A stretch of DNA of 64,000 nt from Candidatus Protochlamydia naegleriophila (GTDB lineage Bacteria > Chlamydiota > Chlamydiia > Chlamydiales > Parachlamydiaceae), in assembly GCF_001499655.1 (NCBI RefSeq), contig NZ_LN879502.1, positions 1,240,001 to 1,304,000 of the forward strand, in the 5' to 3' direction. Positions 12,738 to 20,743 of the stretch are shown here, piece by piece. Numbering within the stretch: the stretch's first letter is position 1; every line of letters begins with the position of its first letter. Made by a program: the position numbers and the translations under genes. The notes below the pieces were generated by a model, which did not search any database, was not told where the DNA came from, and saw only the letters and a list, made by a program, of their open reading frames with translations.

Positions 12738-14174
12738 TTAAGCCGCCGCTGCGCTGGACAAGCGGGTATGGATATAGCGCCTTTCTCTTTTTTGGTGGAC
12801 ACAAGCTTCTGCAGGGTTGCTTAGCGTCTTCTGATTCGTATCGCTAGAAGTGCCCTTTGGCTTAGGATGGACTAAGTCTTTTAGAGAAGGTGTTTTTTCA
12901 ATTGTTTGAGGAATAACGCTAATAGACTGAGATGGCTTATGAAAAGTTTTCTGATTTTGTTTTCCAAAAGCTTGTTGCAGATTTTTATCTGCAGCGCGGT
13001 TAACATACGCGAACTTAAGTATGATGAGTTGATCGCTAAAGTCGGCGTCGTTCAAAGACTGCAGTTTATCTCTCTCTTGTATGAAATCTCGGATAAGCTG
13101 AATGTCCGCGGCATGATGCGGGTAATTCAATTTATAGACAGAGAGTTTTTCCGTTGCTTTGCAGCCGTTTAAGTAGTCGTTTAAAGCAGTATCCAAATTG
13201 GATCGCATCTTAGAATCACGAGAATTCTTGAGATAGGTATTCAATAACGAGACAACTTTAGTAAAGTTGTGGCTCATCGTACGCATAACCGCTAATTGTA
13301 CGATTTCTTTTTGTGCTTTGTTCATTTCGTTCTTAAACTTGCGAGGATTGACTTCTTCGCATGTTTGACGAGCGATCTTAATTAATGCTTGATTGCCGGC
13401 CAACGCCGATTGAGCAAGATTTGGATGCTTTTGCACTTCATCTAGAAAGGTCTGAACGTATTTTATTTTAGCTTCTGTACTTAAAACACGAGTGTGAAAA
13501 TAGTCTTTCTTTGCTAAAAAGTTTTCTTGAAGAGGATGGACATACCCTTCATCATGCATATTTAACAGTTGATCTGCTGTCTGAGACACGGCTTGCTTTG
13601 AAGTTGTCAACGTTTGGCAGATTTGCTCAATATTTTGACTTTTCTGTTTGATGTTATCGATAGTCTTCTGATCTTTTTGCTGCTGGCTATAAACAGCTAC
13701 TTTTTGCTTAATCGCCTCTGGAAGGGCGTTTTGAGAGAAAGTGGCGAGAAGTTCATCTTCTTTAAATCTACCCGAGGCATAGTACTCGCCAATTTCACAA
13801 TCGGACATTTTTTCGAGTTGGCTGATAAGCGAAATTCTTTCGTTTAACTTGTTATAAACCGCTTTTTTACACACTTTAAATAGCTGGTTGTAGTCTTTTG
13901 AGTCTTCCACAATCTGTGTGCCGCCTTGTAGAAGGGTGTTTTTGACGGCAGCATCGATTTTAGAAAATAGTTGAGGATTGCCTTGAGCAGAATTAAGAAG
14001 ATGGCTGTAACGCTTGTTATGAATGGCTTGCTTGATTTTGCCACAAACAGAAGGAATTCCTTTCAGGGCGCTTTTTAATGCGTTTCCTACATGCTTGAAA
14101 GCATCTGTTATAATTTCCGGATCTTGAGCCATTACCATAGAATGAACTCCCGAATAGGGATCTAGATGGATCAT
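12738..14174 (-). CDS. Unrecognised helical protein, candidate effector
   Basis: 478 residues, no signal peptide and no membrane segment. The body is rich in Lys, Gln, Glu, Asn and Leu with helical periodicity. The C-terminal 90 residues are Ser/Thr/Pro/Lys-rich and probably disordered, ending in a poly-Ala tail. I recognise no domain. The minus-strand start at 14174 is preceded by AAAGGAAATTATC, a good ribosome-binding site. The gene lies in the island between the two rRNA operons and is divergent to another long helical gene. In chlamydiae such lineage-restricted soluble proteins are often type III substrates; that is inference only. Confidence 0.75.
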   Translation of the reverse strand: MIHLDPYSGVHSMVMAQDPEIITDAFKHVGNALKSALKGIPSVCGKIKQAIHNKRYSHLLNSAQGNPQLFSKIDAAVKNTLLQGGTQIVEDSKDYNQLFKVCKKAVYNKLNERISLISQLEKMSDCEIGEYYASGRFKEDELLATFSQNALPEAIKQKVAVYSQQQKDQKTIDNIKQKSQNIEQICQTLTTSKQAVSQTADQLLNMHDEGYVHPLQENFLAKKDYFHTRVLSTEAKIKYVQTFLDEVQKHPNLAQSALAGNQALIKIARQTCEEVNPRKFKNEMNKAQKEIVQLAVMRTMSHNFTKVVSLLNTYLKNSRDSKMRSNLDTALNDYLNGCKATEKLSVYKLNYPHHAADIQLIRDFIQERDKLQSLNDADFSDQLIILKFAYVNRAADKNLQQAFGKQNQKTFHKPSQSISVIPQTIEKTPSLKDLVHPKPKGTSSDTNQKTLSNPAEACVHQKRERRYIHTRLSSAAAA

Positions 14175-14573
14175 GATAATTTCCTTTTAAGTAAAAAGCT
14201 TATTATTAAGAAGTTGTTATTTTATCATTATTAGTTTATTTAGTCGAATGATTTATTTTAATAATCGTGAGTTTGTTGTGGTAATATAAATTTTAATAAA
14301 CGGCAGATTAAACGCTCTAAAAGAGTTTGCTCTATTTTTTATGCTACAAATGCCAGACCTTTCTCACGACATAGTTTCTTCAAGATAAGGGATTCGACCA
14401 AGCAGCATATGTGGTTGACAGATTATCAATCAAGGGAGAGAGAGAATCGGTGAGAAGTGGATTTGTTATTTCTAAGTCAGTCGGGCCAAATTTTTATTTA
14501 TGAAAATGGCCCTTTATCTTATCTAAATATTTTCTTTATAGCATTTTCACTCGCTTTAGTATAATGAAGGAGA
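14175..14573. promoter_or_regulatory. AT-rich divergent promoter region
   Basis: About 400 bp with no supported gene between divergent genes. A TATAAT box at 14560-14565 is followed by GAAGGAG directly before the mini-ORF at 14574, which leaves a very short or nearly absent leader. No other structure is convincing. Confidence 0.5.
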
Positions 14574-14633
14574 ATGAAATTGTTTTTGCAGTTGTTTGTT
14601 TTGCTTTTATTGACTTTTATCTTTAAAATATGA
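14574..14633 (+). CDS. 19-residue hydrophobic leader ORF, coupled to next gene
   Basis: ATG at 14574 follows AAGGAG closely and encodes 19 residues (MKLFLQLFVLLLLTFIFKI) ending in TGA. The TGA shares ATGA with the ATG of the 580-residue gene at 14630, which itself has no Shine-Dalgarno. The peptide looks like a hydrophobic helix. Either it is a translated coupling leader, or it is the signal or membrane segment of the next protein separated by a frameshift. Confidence 0.5.
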   Translation: MKLFLQLFVLLLLTFIFKI

Positions 14634-16372
14634 ATTCTTTTAATAAAAAAATTAATGGTTATATGAATTTTAATTTATCAAGCCCAGCTTCTCAGGATTT
14701 GCCACTTCATTATGCGCTTGGAAGAGAGCTGCTGTATCAAAAGTTAAAAGAAGTTCCAATCGCCGTGCTGCAAGCTTTTGAAGACTTTCAAACGGCACTT
14801 AGACAGGCTCAGGACAAACTTTGGAAATTGCAGCAGTTGGGGGATTATGAGTGTGCGGATGTTTCCCTGTATGATTTAGAGAAACATAAATTTACTCTGA
14901 TGTCACCAGCTTTCGTTACAGTTTTTTCAACCTACTATAAAAGCACTGAGAAGCAAAGTAAAACCTATTTAAACGACTTTTTAACCCATCGCCTGATTCC
15001 TAAGTTGGCAAGTCGAGTGATTGGAGAAGAGTCTTCTGAAGAGGTGCAGAATTTGCAAACATTCCTTCACTATAAATTAAATAAAGAAAACCCTCTTAGA
15101 GAGCCACAGAAAGGGTATGATCACTTGAATGAAAACTGCAGTCGCTTAGTAAATAAAGTTCAGGAACGAAGCATGCGGTCGTCTAGCGAAAGGCAGGAAC
15201 ATAAAGCATTCAAAAAGAGTTTGGAGGGGCAGCTAGCAATTAAAAAAAATGAGTTAGCCCGCCTTAAGGAAAGGAATGCCAACTTAACAGAAAGCTTTAA
15301 TGGGATAGACTTAGATCTCATCCAGCTAAAGCTTTTGGATGAGAAAAAAACTCCGGCTTTCACTTTAAGCACAAGAGAGTCGAAAGAAAATTTAAACGAG
15401 CTGCTTGTCTTCTTAAGAAAAGAGAGCATGCCCTTTGAAGAGCTCAAAGAGATTGTCAATAGAGGTGTTGCCAACAGAAGATGCTTAGAAAAAGTTCTCA
15501 ATGCATGGAATAATCTTGAAGAAAACCAAGAGGATTTTTGGAGTTGGAAAAACCCTAAATCGGTGTTTCAAGCTTTTAAAGATGCCCTATGCATGCTGCT
15601 GAAAGATATTGAACTTTATTGTGTAGAGGTCGAGGAGCTTGAAAACTCCATCGATTGTTTAACCAGGCAGATAGAAGAAAAGCATCTCCAGAGCCACTTA
15701 GAAGTCAATGGTGAAACTGAAGCTAAAGATGAAGAGGATGAGGACTCTGGTATTGGGTTTGTGATGGATAATGGTTTGTTTGAAGGTTTATCTATCTTCC
15801 AGCAAAACAGTGAGCAAGTTAGCGAGATAGAAGATGGAAAAACAGATGGCGGGGAAAGCCCGACACTTGTTACTCCATACGCTGATTTCTTTGAAGAACT
15901 CCCTGCATTGAGAGTTGAAGAACCCGTTTCATTGATGAGTTTGGAAGAGGAAAAAAGTGAAGCGTGTGCAAATCGCGAAGAGCAAAGCATGAATGGCACA
16001 AACTATGAAAGAATAAGAGAGGCTGGCCAAGCTGAAACGAGCGTTCACGTTTTAGCTCAATTCCCAGATTTTGATTTGACAGCCCTTGCTTCCGAAACTC
16101 CTTGGATAGATCCTTTATATACGCTGGATCGAGTCGATGATGCCTTGATGCCGACTAATGAAGTTGCTGCATTAGCAAAATCATCAGATTCAGAAGATGG
16201 GGTTTCAGCGTCTGCTAGCATAGGGAGAGGTGTTGAGCTAAATGCCGAGGCGATCCCTACTTTAAAGTTTAGATTGATAAACGCTTTCAACCGATTTAAA
16301 AGCTATGCCCAAAAGACAGCTTTCGAATTTTGGAATCGCATGACAGCGTTTTGGAGACACCTTTCTAGATAA
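14630..16372 (+). CDS. Unrecognised coiled-coil protein, candidate effector
   Basis: 580 residues. The N-terminal 350 are strongly helical and charged, with long heptad-like stretches around residues 180-240 and 320-360. An acidic, Ser/Glu-rich linker (about 360-520) follows, with EAKDEEDEDSGIG near 365-378, and then a short basic C-terminus. No catalytic motif is recognised. The gene shares ATGA with the preceding 19-codon ORF and lacks its own ribosome-binding site, so its translation probably depends on that ORF. It lies inside the island between the rRNA operons. Host-cell targeting is only a guess from the domain style. Confidence 0.75.
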   Translation: MNSFNKKINGYMNFNLSSPASQDLPLHYALGRELLYQKLKEVPIAVLQAFEDFQTALRQAQDKLWKLQQLGDYECADVSLYDLEKHKFTLMSPAFVTVFSTYYKSTEKQSKTYLNDFLTHRLIPKLASRVIGEESSEEVQNLQTFLHYKLNKENPLREPQKGYDHLNENCSRLVNKVQERSMRSSSERQEHKAFKKSLEGQLAIKKNELARLKERNANLTESFNGIDLDLIQLKLLDEKKTPAFTLSTRESKENLNELLVFLRKESMPFEELKEIVNRGVANRRCLEKVLNAWNNLEENQEDFWSWKNPKSVFQAFKDALCMLLKDIELYCVEVEELENSIDCLTRQIEEKHLQSHLEVNGETEAKDEEDEDSGIGFVMDNGLFEGLSIFQQNSEQVSEIEDGKTDGGESPTLVTPYADFFEELPALRVEEPVSLMSLEEEKSEACANREEQSMNGTNYERIREAGQAETSVHVLAQFPDFDLTALASETPWIDPLYTLDRVDDALMPTNEVAALAKSSDSEDGVSASASIGRGVELNAEAIPTLKFRLINAFNRFKSYAQKTAFEFWNRMTAFWRHLSR

Positions 16373-16584
16373 GCAGGAGAAGGCCACTGCTCTTACCGTT
16401 TAAGCGGATTATGAGTCCCTTCCTTCTTCTTAAACCACCAAAAATCAATTTGAGGTGGTTTAACGTGGCTTGCTACTCCTATTTGGTCCACCAGTGCTCC
16501 ACGGATTTTGCGAGATTAGTTAATGATAAAAACGCATGCAGAAGTTAAAAATTGCCGACGTTTCGATTATCAAGGATAATGATC

Positions 16585-16648
16585 GATTTGGTGATGAATT
16601 TAGCGTTTGAAAAACACATCACCAAATCAGGAATTCTTGATTTGGTGA
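16585..16648. repeat. Three alternating copies of ATTTGGTGA, terminator-like
   Basis: GATTTGGTGAT at 16585-16595, its complement ATCACCAAATC at 16618-16628 and GATTTGGTGA again at 16639-16648. The first two form an 11-bp stem that on the minus strand is followed by GTGTTTTTC, and would end transcription of the 130-residue minus-strand gene. The third copy could pair instead with the second, giving two exclusive hairpins. Confidence 0.6.
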
Positions 16649-16668
16649 CTTTCCTAGAGAAAAATGTT

Positions 16669-17061
16669 CTAGGCAGATCTTATAGTTGCTCTCGTATTGA
16701 ATGACGTAAACCCTCCGATAGCCCTCATAAAGATTCGGTCATACATGTCAACATAAACGCAAATAGACAGCTCATGCCCTTCCATTTCTGGCCACAATGG
16801 CAATGCATCCGGAGTCAAACGCCCGCTTTCATCCAAACAAGCGTCCACGACACAATAGCCTTCAACTGGAAAAGTATCAGCTTTTGCAGGAAACTTTTCA
16901 TACCAAACTTTTACAGCAGAGACTCCTAAGGGCTTAGATTCTTCTTCAGTTGGCCACTTTGGGTAACTTTTTGCTGTTACATTCTTTCCTTCATTCCCAC
17001 CATAAGACAGACGTGGTGGGTATTGCTCGTAATGAGTCCTTAATTTATTTATCATTTCCAT
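16669..17061 (-). CDS. Small unrecognised soluble protein next to AbiE-like pair
   Basis: 130 residues, rich in Pro, Tyr, Trp and Arg/Lys in its first half, no signal peptide or membrane segment. I recognise no family. AAAAGGGG lies 6 nt before the ATG on the minus strand. It is divergent to the AbiE-like operon and shares a 110-bp promoter region with it, including the GAACAG half-sites, so co-regulation is possible. Confidence 0.6.
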   Translation of the reverse strand: MEMINKLRTHYEQYPPRLSYGGNEGKNVTAKSYPKWPTEEESKPLGVSAVKVWYEKFPAKADTFPVEGYCVVDACLDESGRLTPDALPLWPEMEGHELSICVYVDMYDRIFMRAIGGFTSFNTRATIRSA

Positions 17062-17107
17062 GTTGAGCCCCTTTTCTTGTTTTTTATACAGTTAGAGTTG
17101 TCTTTTG

Positions 17108-17164
17108 ACTGTTCCGAATTTTAACCTGTCCCATAAATATTGAACAGTGTAAAATAATGAACAG
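17108..17164. promoter_or_regulatory. Candidate operator: GAACAG/CTGTTC half-sites
   Basis: ACTGTTC at 17108-17114 and GAACAGT at 17142-17148 form a 7-bp inverted repeat over 41 bp; GAACAG recurs at 17159-17164, just before the ribosome-binding site of the AbiEi-like gene. A TATAAA-type -10 for the divergent minus-strand gene lies at about 17085-17092. AbiEi antitoxins are known to autorepress through inverted repeats in their promoter; assignment here is inference. Confidence 0.5.
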
Positions 17165-17177
17165 ACAAGGAGGGCGT

Positions 17178-17909
17178 ATGGAAGGTCGATTTTTGATAGG
17201 CTCAAATGAAAAACTTGTGGAAGGGAATATCTATTCGGACAAATCTGCCGTGGTTCTTGATTGGTTATTGAGAGAAGACATAAAGAGTCGAGAGTTATCT
17301 GTGCGAAATGTGTCTAAAGAAGCGGGAGTAAGTCTTGGATCGGTGCAACGCGTTTTTGAGACTTTAGTTTTAAAAGGAATTTTGCAAGTCGAGGGAATAA
17401 GAACGGCCAAAAAATTCTTCTTGAAAGAATCCAAACGCCTTCTTGAAGGCTGGTTAGAACATTACAGCATTGTCAAAAAATGCAAAATGAGAACTTATCG
17501 TTCAGGGTTCCAGGATAAAGCAGAGCTTTTAGAGACAATCAAAAAGTCCAATCTAAGCAATAAAGTAGTATTGGCTCTTCATTCTGCTGCTGAAGTGTAT
17601 GGATATAAAAACACCAACTTAAACACCCTTGAACTATACCTGCTTGATCCTTTGCTTAGACCACAACTTGAGAAAAAACTACTATTAGAACCTCAAGAAA
17701 GAGGCTATGAAGTTTTGCTTATAGAGCCCTACTACAAAAGCTTGCTTAAAAATAATTGCGACGCAAATCTAGATATCAATGCCTCTCCTTCCATTTTGAC
17801 TTTTTTGGATTTATATCACTTTCCTTTACGTGGACAAGAACAAGCAGAATTTATGGCAGAACGCCTTCCCGAGCTTAAGCGTATTTTTAAAGGCGGTAAA
17901 TCGTCATGA
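17178..17909 (+). CDS. AbiEi-like antitoxin / transcriptional regulator
   Basis: Predicted cytoplasmic antitoxin that represses its own operon and neutralises the downstream nucleotidyltransferase. An N-terminal winged helix-turn-helix (about residues 15-75) contains LSVRNVSKEAGVSLGSVQRV. The C-terminal part ends with SILTFLDLYHFPLRGQEQAE, which matches the AbiEi pattern of a hydrophobic strand, LDLY and a Gly-Gln/Glu-Ala helix. I chose ATG 17178 (243 residues) because AAGGAGG lies 4 nt upstream; an ATG at 17157 would add 7 residues and has no site. The stop overlaps the next start by ATGA. The family is inferred from pattern, not alignment; a stand-alone regulator is the alternative. Confidence 0.65.
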   Translation: MEGRFLIGSNEKLVEGNIYSDKSAVVLDWLLREDIKSRELSVRNVSKEAGVSLGSVQRVFETLVLKGILQVEGIRTAKKFFLKESKRLLEGWLEHYSIVKKCKMRTYRSGFQDKAELLETIKKSNLSNKVVLALHSAAEVYGYKNTNLNTLELYLLDPLLRPQLEKKLLLEPQERGYEVLLIEPYYKSLLKNNCDANLDINASPSILTFLDLYHFPLRGQEQAEFMAERLPELKRIFKGGKSS

Positions 17910-18679
17910 CATCTAATCAAGAAGACAAAATCATTTCGGAATTTTTAGAATCTATTGGCCCATGGCGAGATTTTGTCATCATTGGAGGTGGTTTTGCTCT
18001 TTTTATCTACAAACTTTACTTAAGCGATCCAAAATTGAAAAATCCTCCGGTTGGTACACGAGATATCGATTCTCTCATTCCAAGAAAAATTCCAGAAATA
18101 TCGAAAAAGAATATTCAAAGTTACCTTCGAGAAGCTGGCTTCAATCATGTTTTTAAAGATCTAGACGATCCAGCAACTGAAGCCTATGTGAAGGACATTG
18201 CAGGGGCAGAGGTTGAAATCGAATTCTTGACCGATGACTCTGCCAGAAACAACAAAGATAAAAATGTAGTTATAGCAGGCGTGGTAGCTCAACCACTCAG
18301 CTACTTAACTTTAAGTTTGCAGACAACATTAAAGTTTCAGACCTACTCAAACGTTACTGGAAATGTGGTGACACCCGCTGCTTGGATACTCCATAAAGGC
18401 CTAACTTTTACGAAACGCAAAAGTTCGCTAAAGATACTTAAGGATCTTTATGGTATTTGGTATGTTGCTTCTCAGTTGGGTGAATTTTCTGACCATGCCT
18501 TAGATGAATTCAAGGGACTAGCAAAACAACATCCAAAATGGTTTAAAACTTTTCAGAAAAATTTAAAGAACTGGTTTGAAAATGCATCTCCGAGTGATTG
18601 GATGAAGTTAGAAGCTCAAGATCCTTCTGGGAAATTACGCAAGCTTAATTTTGAGCAAATCTCTCACTCTTTTATTTAA
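17906..18679 (+). CDS. Nucleotidyltransferase-fold protein, AbiEii/MNT-like toxin candidate
   Basis: 257 residues with the DNA polymerase beta-type nucleotidyltransferase signature: a GGGFALF motif (residues 27-33) after a hydrophobic strand, then GTRDIDSLI (50-58) with the two metal-binding Asp at 53 and 55. The third acidic residue is probably in AEVEIEFL near residue 100. Known AbiEii/MenT toxins transfer nucleotides to tRNA or other targets; the GSU2403-type nucleotidyltransferases share this layout. The start overlaps the AbiEi-like stop (ATGA), as in abiE operons. No signal peptide. The target cannot be told from sequence. Confidence 0.7.
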   Translation: MTSNQEDKIISEFLESIGPWRDFVIIGGGFALFIYKLYLSDPKLKNPPVGTRDIDSLIPRKIPEISKKNIQSYLREAGFNHVFKDLDDPATEAYVKDIAGAEVEIEFLTDDSARNNKDKNVVIAGVVAQPLSYLTLSLQTTLKFQTYSNVTGNVVTPAAWILHKGLTFTKRKSSLKILKDLYGIWYVASQLGEFSDHALDEFKGLAKQHPKWFKTFQKNLKNWFENASPSDWMKLEAQDPSGKLRKLNFEQISHSFI

Positions 18680-18699
18680 ATTTTGTTTTCGTCTATGTG

Positions 18700-18978
18700 T
18701 TAATAGAGGTACTCAAAACTTCTTTTGGAAGCCTGTATTACAGAGAGATCCGAGAGCTCATTTCTTATTCCCTCATTAGTGTGTAAAGCTTTTAAAGATT
18801 CACCTATTTCTTTCTTTTCTAAGGGAACTTTTTGGCCGTTTTTTATCAGCCTTGCGCCAGTAGGTAAGCCTAATTTTTCCAAAGTCCCAACAAAGTTTGA
18901 ATGGAGGTACCAGTTCCTTACCATTTGATATTGGTTAATTATATTTCTTTCTTCTTTTGATAATTGTTCTTGAAACAC
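18700..18978 (-). CDS. Small protein with a possible HEPN-like RxxxxH motif
   Basis: 92 residues with a GTG start at 18978; an in-frame TGA lies 27 nt upstream, so it cannot be much longer. It is helical and charged. Residues 21-26 (RNWYLH) have the R-x4-H spacing of HEPN ribonucleases, preceded by a helix, but the protein is short for a full HEPN domain and this is weak evidence. It converges on the nucleotidyltransferase gene with 20 bp between stops. Unrecognised otherwise. Confidence 0.4.
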   Translation of the reverse strand: MFQEQLSKEERNIINQYQMVRNWYLHSNFVGTLEKLGLPTGARLIKNGQKVPLEKKEIGESLKALHTNEGIRNELSDLSVIQASKRSFEYLY

Positions 18979-19016
18979 ATTTTTATCACTTTCAATAAAT
19001 CATCTAATTTACAGTT

Positions 19017-19199
19017 CTAATAATATTTCTGATCTTCATCTTTTAAATTTGTGACCTCATTCAATTTATCAACAACTTTCTGAGATCTCTCCGCAAGATA
19101 TCTTAATTTGAATTCAATCCAGAGAATTTTGCCAGCTGTTTCTTCTGTTTGAAACTTTAAATTATTAAATGTTCTTATCTCTGCGTTTATGTCCATCAT
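19017..19199 (-). CDS. Small helical protein of unknown function
   Basis: 60 residues, helical, charged, without membrane segment (…EETAGKILWIEFKLRYLAER…). It is 38 bp upstream of the 92-residue gene, in a different frame, so the two could be an operon. AAAAGGATTG precedes the ATG on the minus strand. The family is unknown, and it might be a remnant of a larger gene. Confidence 0.4.
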   Translation of the reverse strand: MMDINAEIRTFNNLKFQTEETAGKILWIEFKLRYLAERSQKVVDKLNEVTNLKDEDQKYY

Positions 19200-19576
19200 T
19201 CAATCCTTTTTAAAAGTGAGCTATTTCAACTCGAATCAAGAATTGCATGCTAAAGGAAGCGAGAAGCGCTATGTTTAACCCCGCCAATTCAGCAATTGGG
19301 ACTCACATCATAAAATATAACGCTTTTTCTAATAAAATTTATAATATAATCTTTGATCTTTTCCACTCCATTTTTAATAGGAATTGAACAGTGGTAAACG
19401 AGCTATAGCAAATATCACGCAAGACATGAAATCTAGACAAAGGTATATTTTTTGCGATGCAACGTTGAAAAATTCTCAATCAAGAGGTATGTTGGGAGCG
19501 ATTTTTTTTAGTCGTCTGAATGATAAATGGGTTTATGTAGTTGCTGTATTCCTAATAGGCGAAATACAACTGGTTT

Positions 19577-20404
19577 GTGCGAGAGATGAAAATGGAATAT
19601 TCGTTAACTGAAGAAAATGAATTAGAAATGCTTAATTCAGATGAGTATGAGATTGCTAAGCCGTTTTTTGATGGTTTTAATACCTATGCATCCATTTTAC
19701 ATTCTATTCTGGAAAAAAGGAGTGTAGGGACAATTTTTACGGACGATAAAAGTAATCCATCCTTTGTTTTAGTCTGTAGTTCTTCGGTAATCGCTAATCT
19801 CAATGCCCCTGTCTATCTAGGTGGTAAATTGGATCAGGATTCTTTAAAGAAAGTAATCGCTTATTTGAAATCCCTCCCCAAAGTGTCTTTAGTAGCCTTT
19901 TCCGATTGGGAGTTTAGACTCTCCTTTGAAGAAGCTGGGTTTAAGCCTATTGACAGGCTTCAATTGCGGAGGCCTTTTGGTTTTTTCAACGTGGATACTC
20001 TTAAGAAATCTCTTTCTCATCAATATTTAGTAGATAAGGTTAACAGCGAAAATTTTTCTCAATGTAATTGGTATTCATACCTTTTAAGTCTATATGGAGA
20101 TAGTGATCGTTTTTTTAATAACGGAATGGGATTTTGCTTAATTGACCAAGGTAAAGTCGCGGCTGAATCTTATGGATTTATTGCTAAGGATACAGCGGAA
20201 ATTGGCGTTATTACAGATAAAAATTATCGCAATCAGAACTTAGGGACTATTGTCAGTGCCTTTATGTTGGATTACTGCTATAAAAATGATATAGAACCTT
20301 ATTGGAATTGTGATATTAGTAATCCTGCCTCAGCCATAGTCGCTAAAAAGCTTGGTTTTGAAGAAAATTGTAGATATTTGTTCCTCAGATGGAATGTCTC
20401 TTAA
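19577..20404 (+). CDS. GNAT-family N-acetyltransferase
   Basis: 275 residues. The C-terminal half (about 160-270) is a GNAT domain: GVITDKNYRNQNLGT matches motif A with the acetyl-CoA loop R-N-Q-N-L-G, followed by SNPASAIVAKKLGFEE, the typical motif B end. The N-terminal half looks like a degenerate second domain, as in the PF12746-like GNAT group. The substrate is unknown. ATGs at 19586 and 19592 are alternative starts; none has a strong ribosome-binding site. It is in the island between the rRNA operons. Confidence 0.8.
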   Translation: MREMKMEYSLTEENELEMLNSDEYEIAKPFFDGFNTYASILHSILEKRSVGTIFTDDKSNPSFVLVCSSSVIANLNAPVYLGGKLDQDSLKKVIAYLKSLPKVSLVAFSDWEFRLSFEEAGFKPIDRLQLRRPFGFFNVDTLKKSLSHQYLVDKVNSENFSQCNWYSYLLSLYGDSDRFFNNGMGFCLIDQGKVAAESYGFIAKDTAEIGVITDKNYRNQNLGTIVSAFMLDYCYKNDIEPYWNCDISNPASAIVAKKLGFEENCRYLFLRWNVS

Positions 20405-20557
20405 ATTTCCAGCTTTATAGATGTGTCTTTTTAAGTTAGTTTATAGATTTCGGATAAAATCAGGTTGAATTTGTATGGGTGGTTTCGGCAGTGGAAAGGG
20501 GTCAAGACTTGTGAACCATTTACTACGTTAATGGACTACAAGCAGTGTCCAAAAGGA

Positions 20558-20595
20558 TGGGGCAACTTGGACTTGAACCAAGGGCCAGCGGATTA
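20558..20595 (-). pseudogene. 3' half of a tRNA-Asn-like gene (tRNA scar)
   Basis: Read on the minus strand, 38 bases match a tRNA 3' half: TAATCCGCTGG (3' side of an Asn-type anticodon loop and stem), variable loop, T arm CTTGG-TTCAAGT-CCAAG, and acceptor TTGCCCC plus A. No D arm or 5' half exists on the other side, where a terminator begins. Such 3' tRNA halves are typical scars of integrases that use tRNA genes as attachment sites. Confidence 0.6.
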
Positions 20596-20601
20596 TTAAT
20601 T

Positions 20602-20636
20602 AGACCTTAAAACAATCGTTTTAGGGTCTTTTTTTT
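20602..20636 (+). terminator. Intrinsic terminator resembling the rRNA operon terminator
   Basis: AGACCTTAAAAC-aatc-GTTTTAGGGTCT is followed by eight T. Stem and loop are close to the rRNA terminators at 12304 and 27642. It lies directly beside the tRNA scar and about 200 bp after the GNAT stop. Confidence 0.8.
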
Positions 20637-20743
20637 ATACAATAGCCAGATTAACGGTTGTTTTTTATTAAATTAACAGCCGGTTTAAAAGAAATTAACG
20701 AACTACAGCTAGAGTCATGGGGTTTTATTAACAATGAAACTTT

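Noticed and set aside
15160..15501. Antisense frames in the 580-residue gene
   Set aside because: Leu/Ser/Lys-rich shadow translation of a coiled-coil coding strand.
19384..19611. 75-codon frame before the GNAT gene
   Set aside because: It depends on a TTG start without a ribosome-binding site and overlaps the GNAT start; it may be a remnant but is not supported.
20558..20595. A functional tRNA gene
   Set aside because: Only the 3' half is present; no D arm, 5' acceptor strand or full anticodon stem can be formed from flanking bases.
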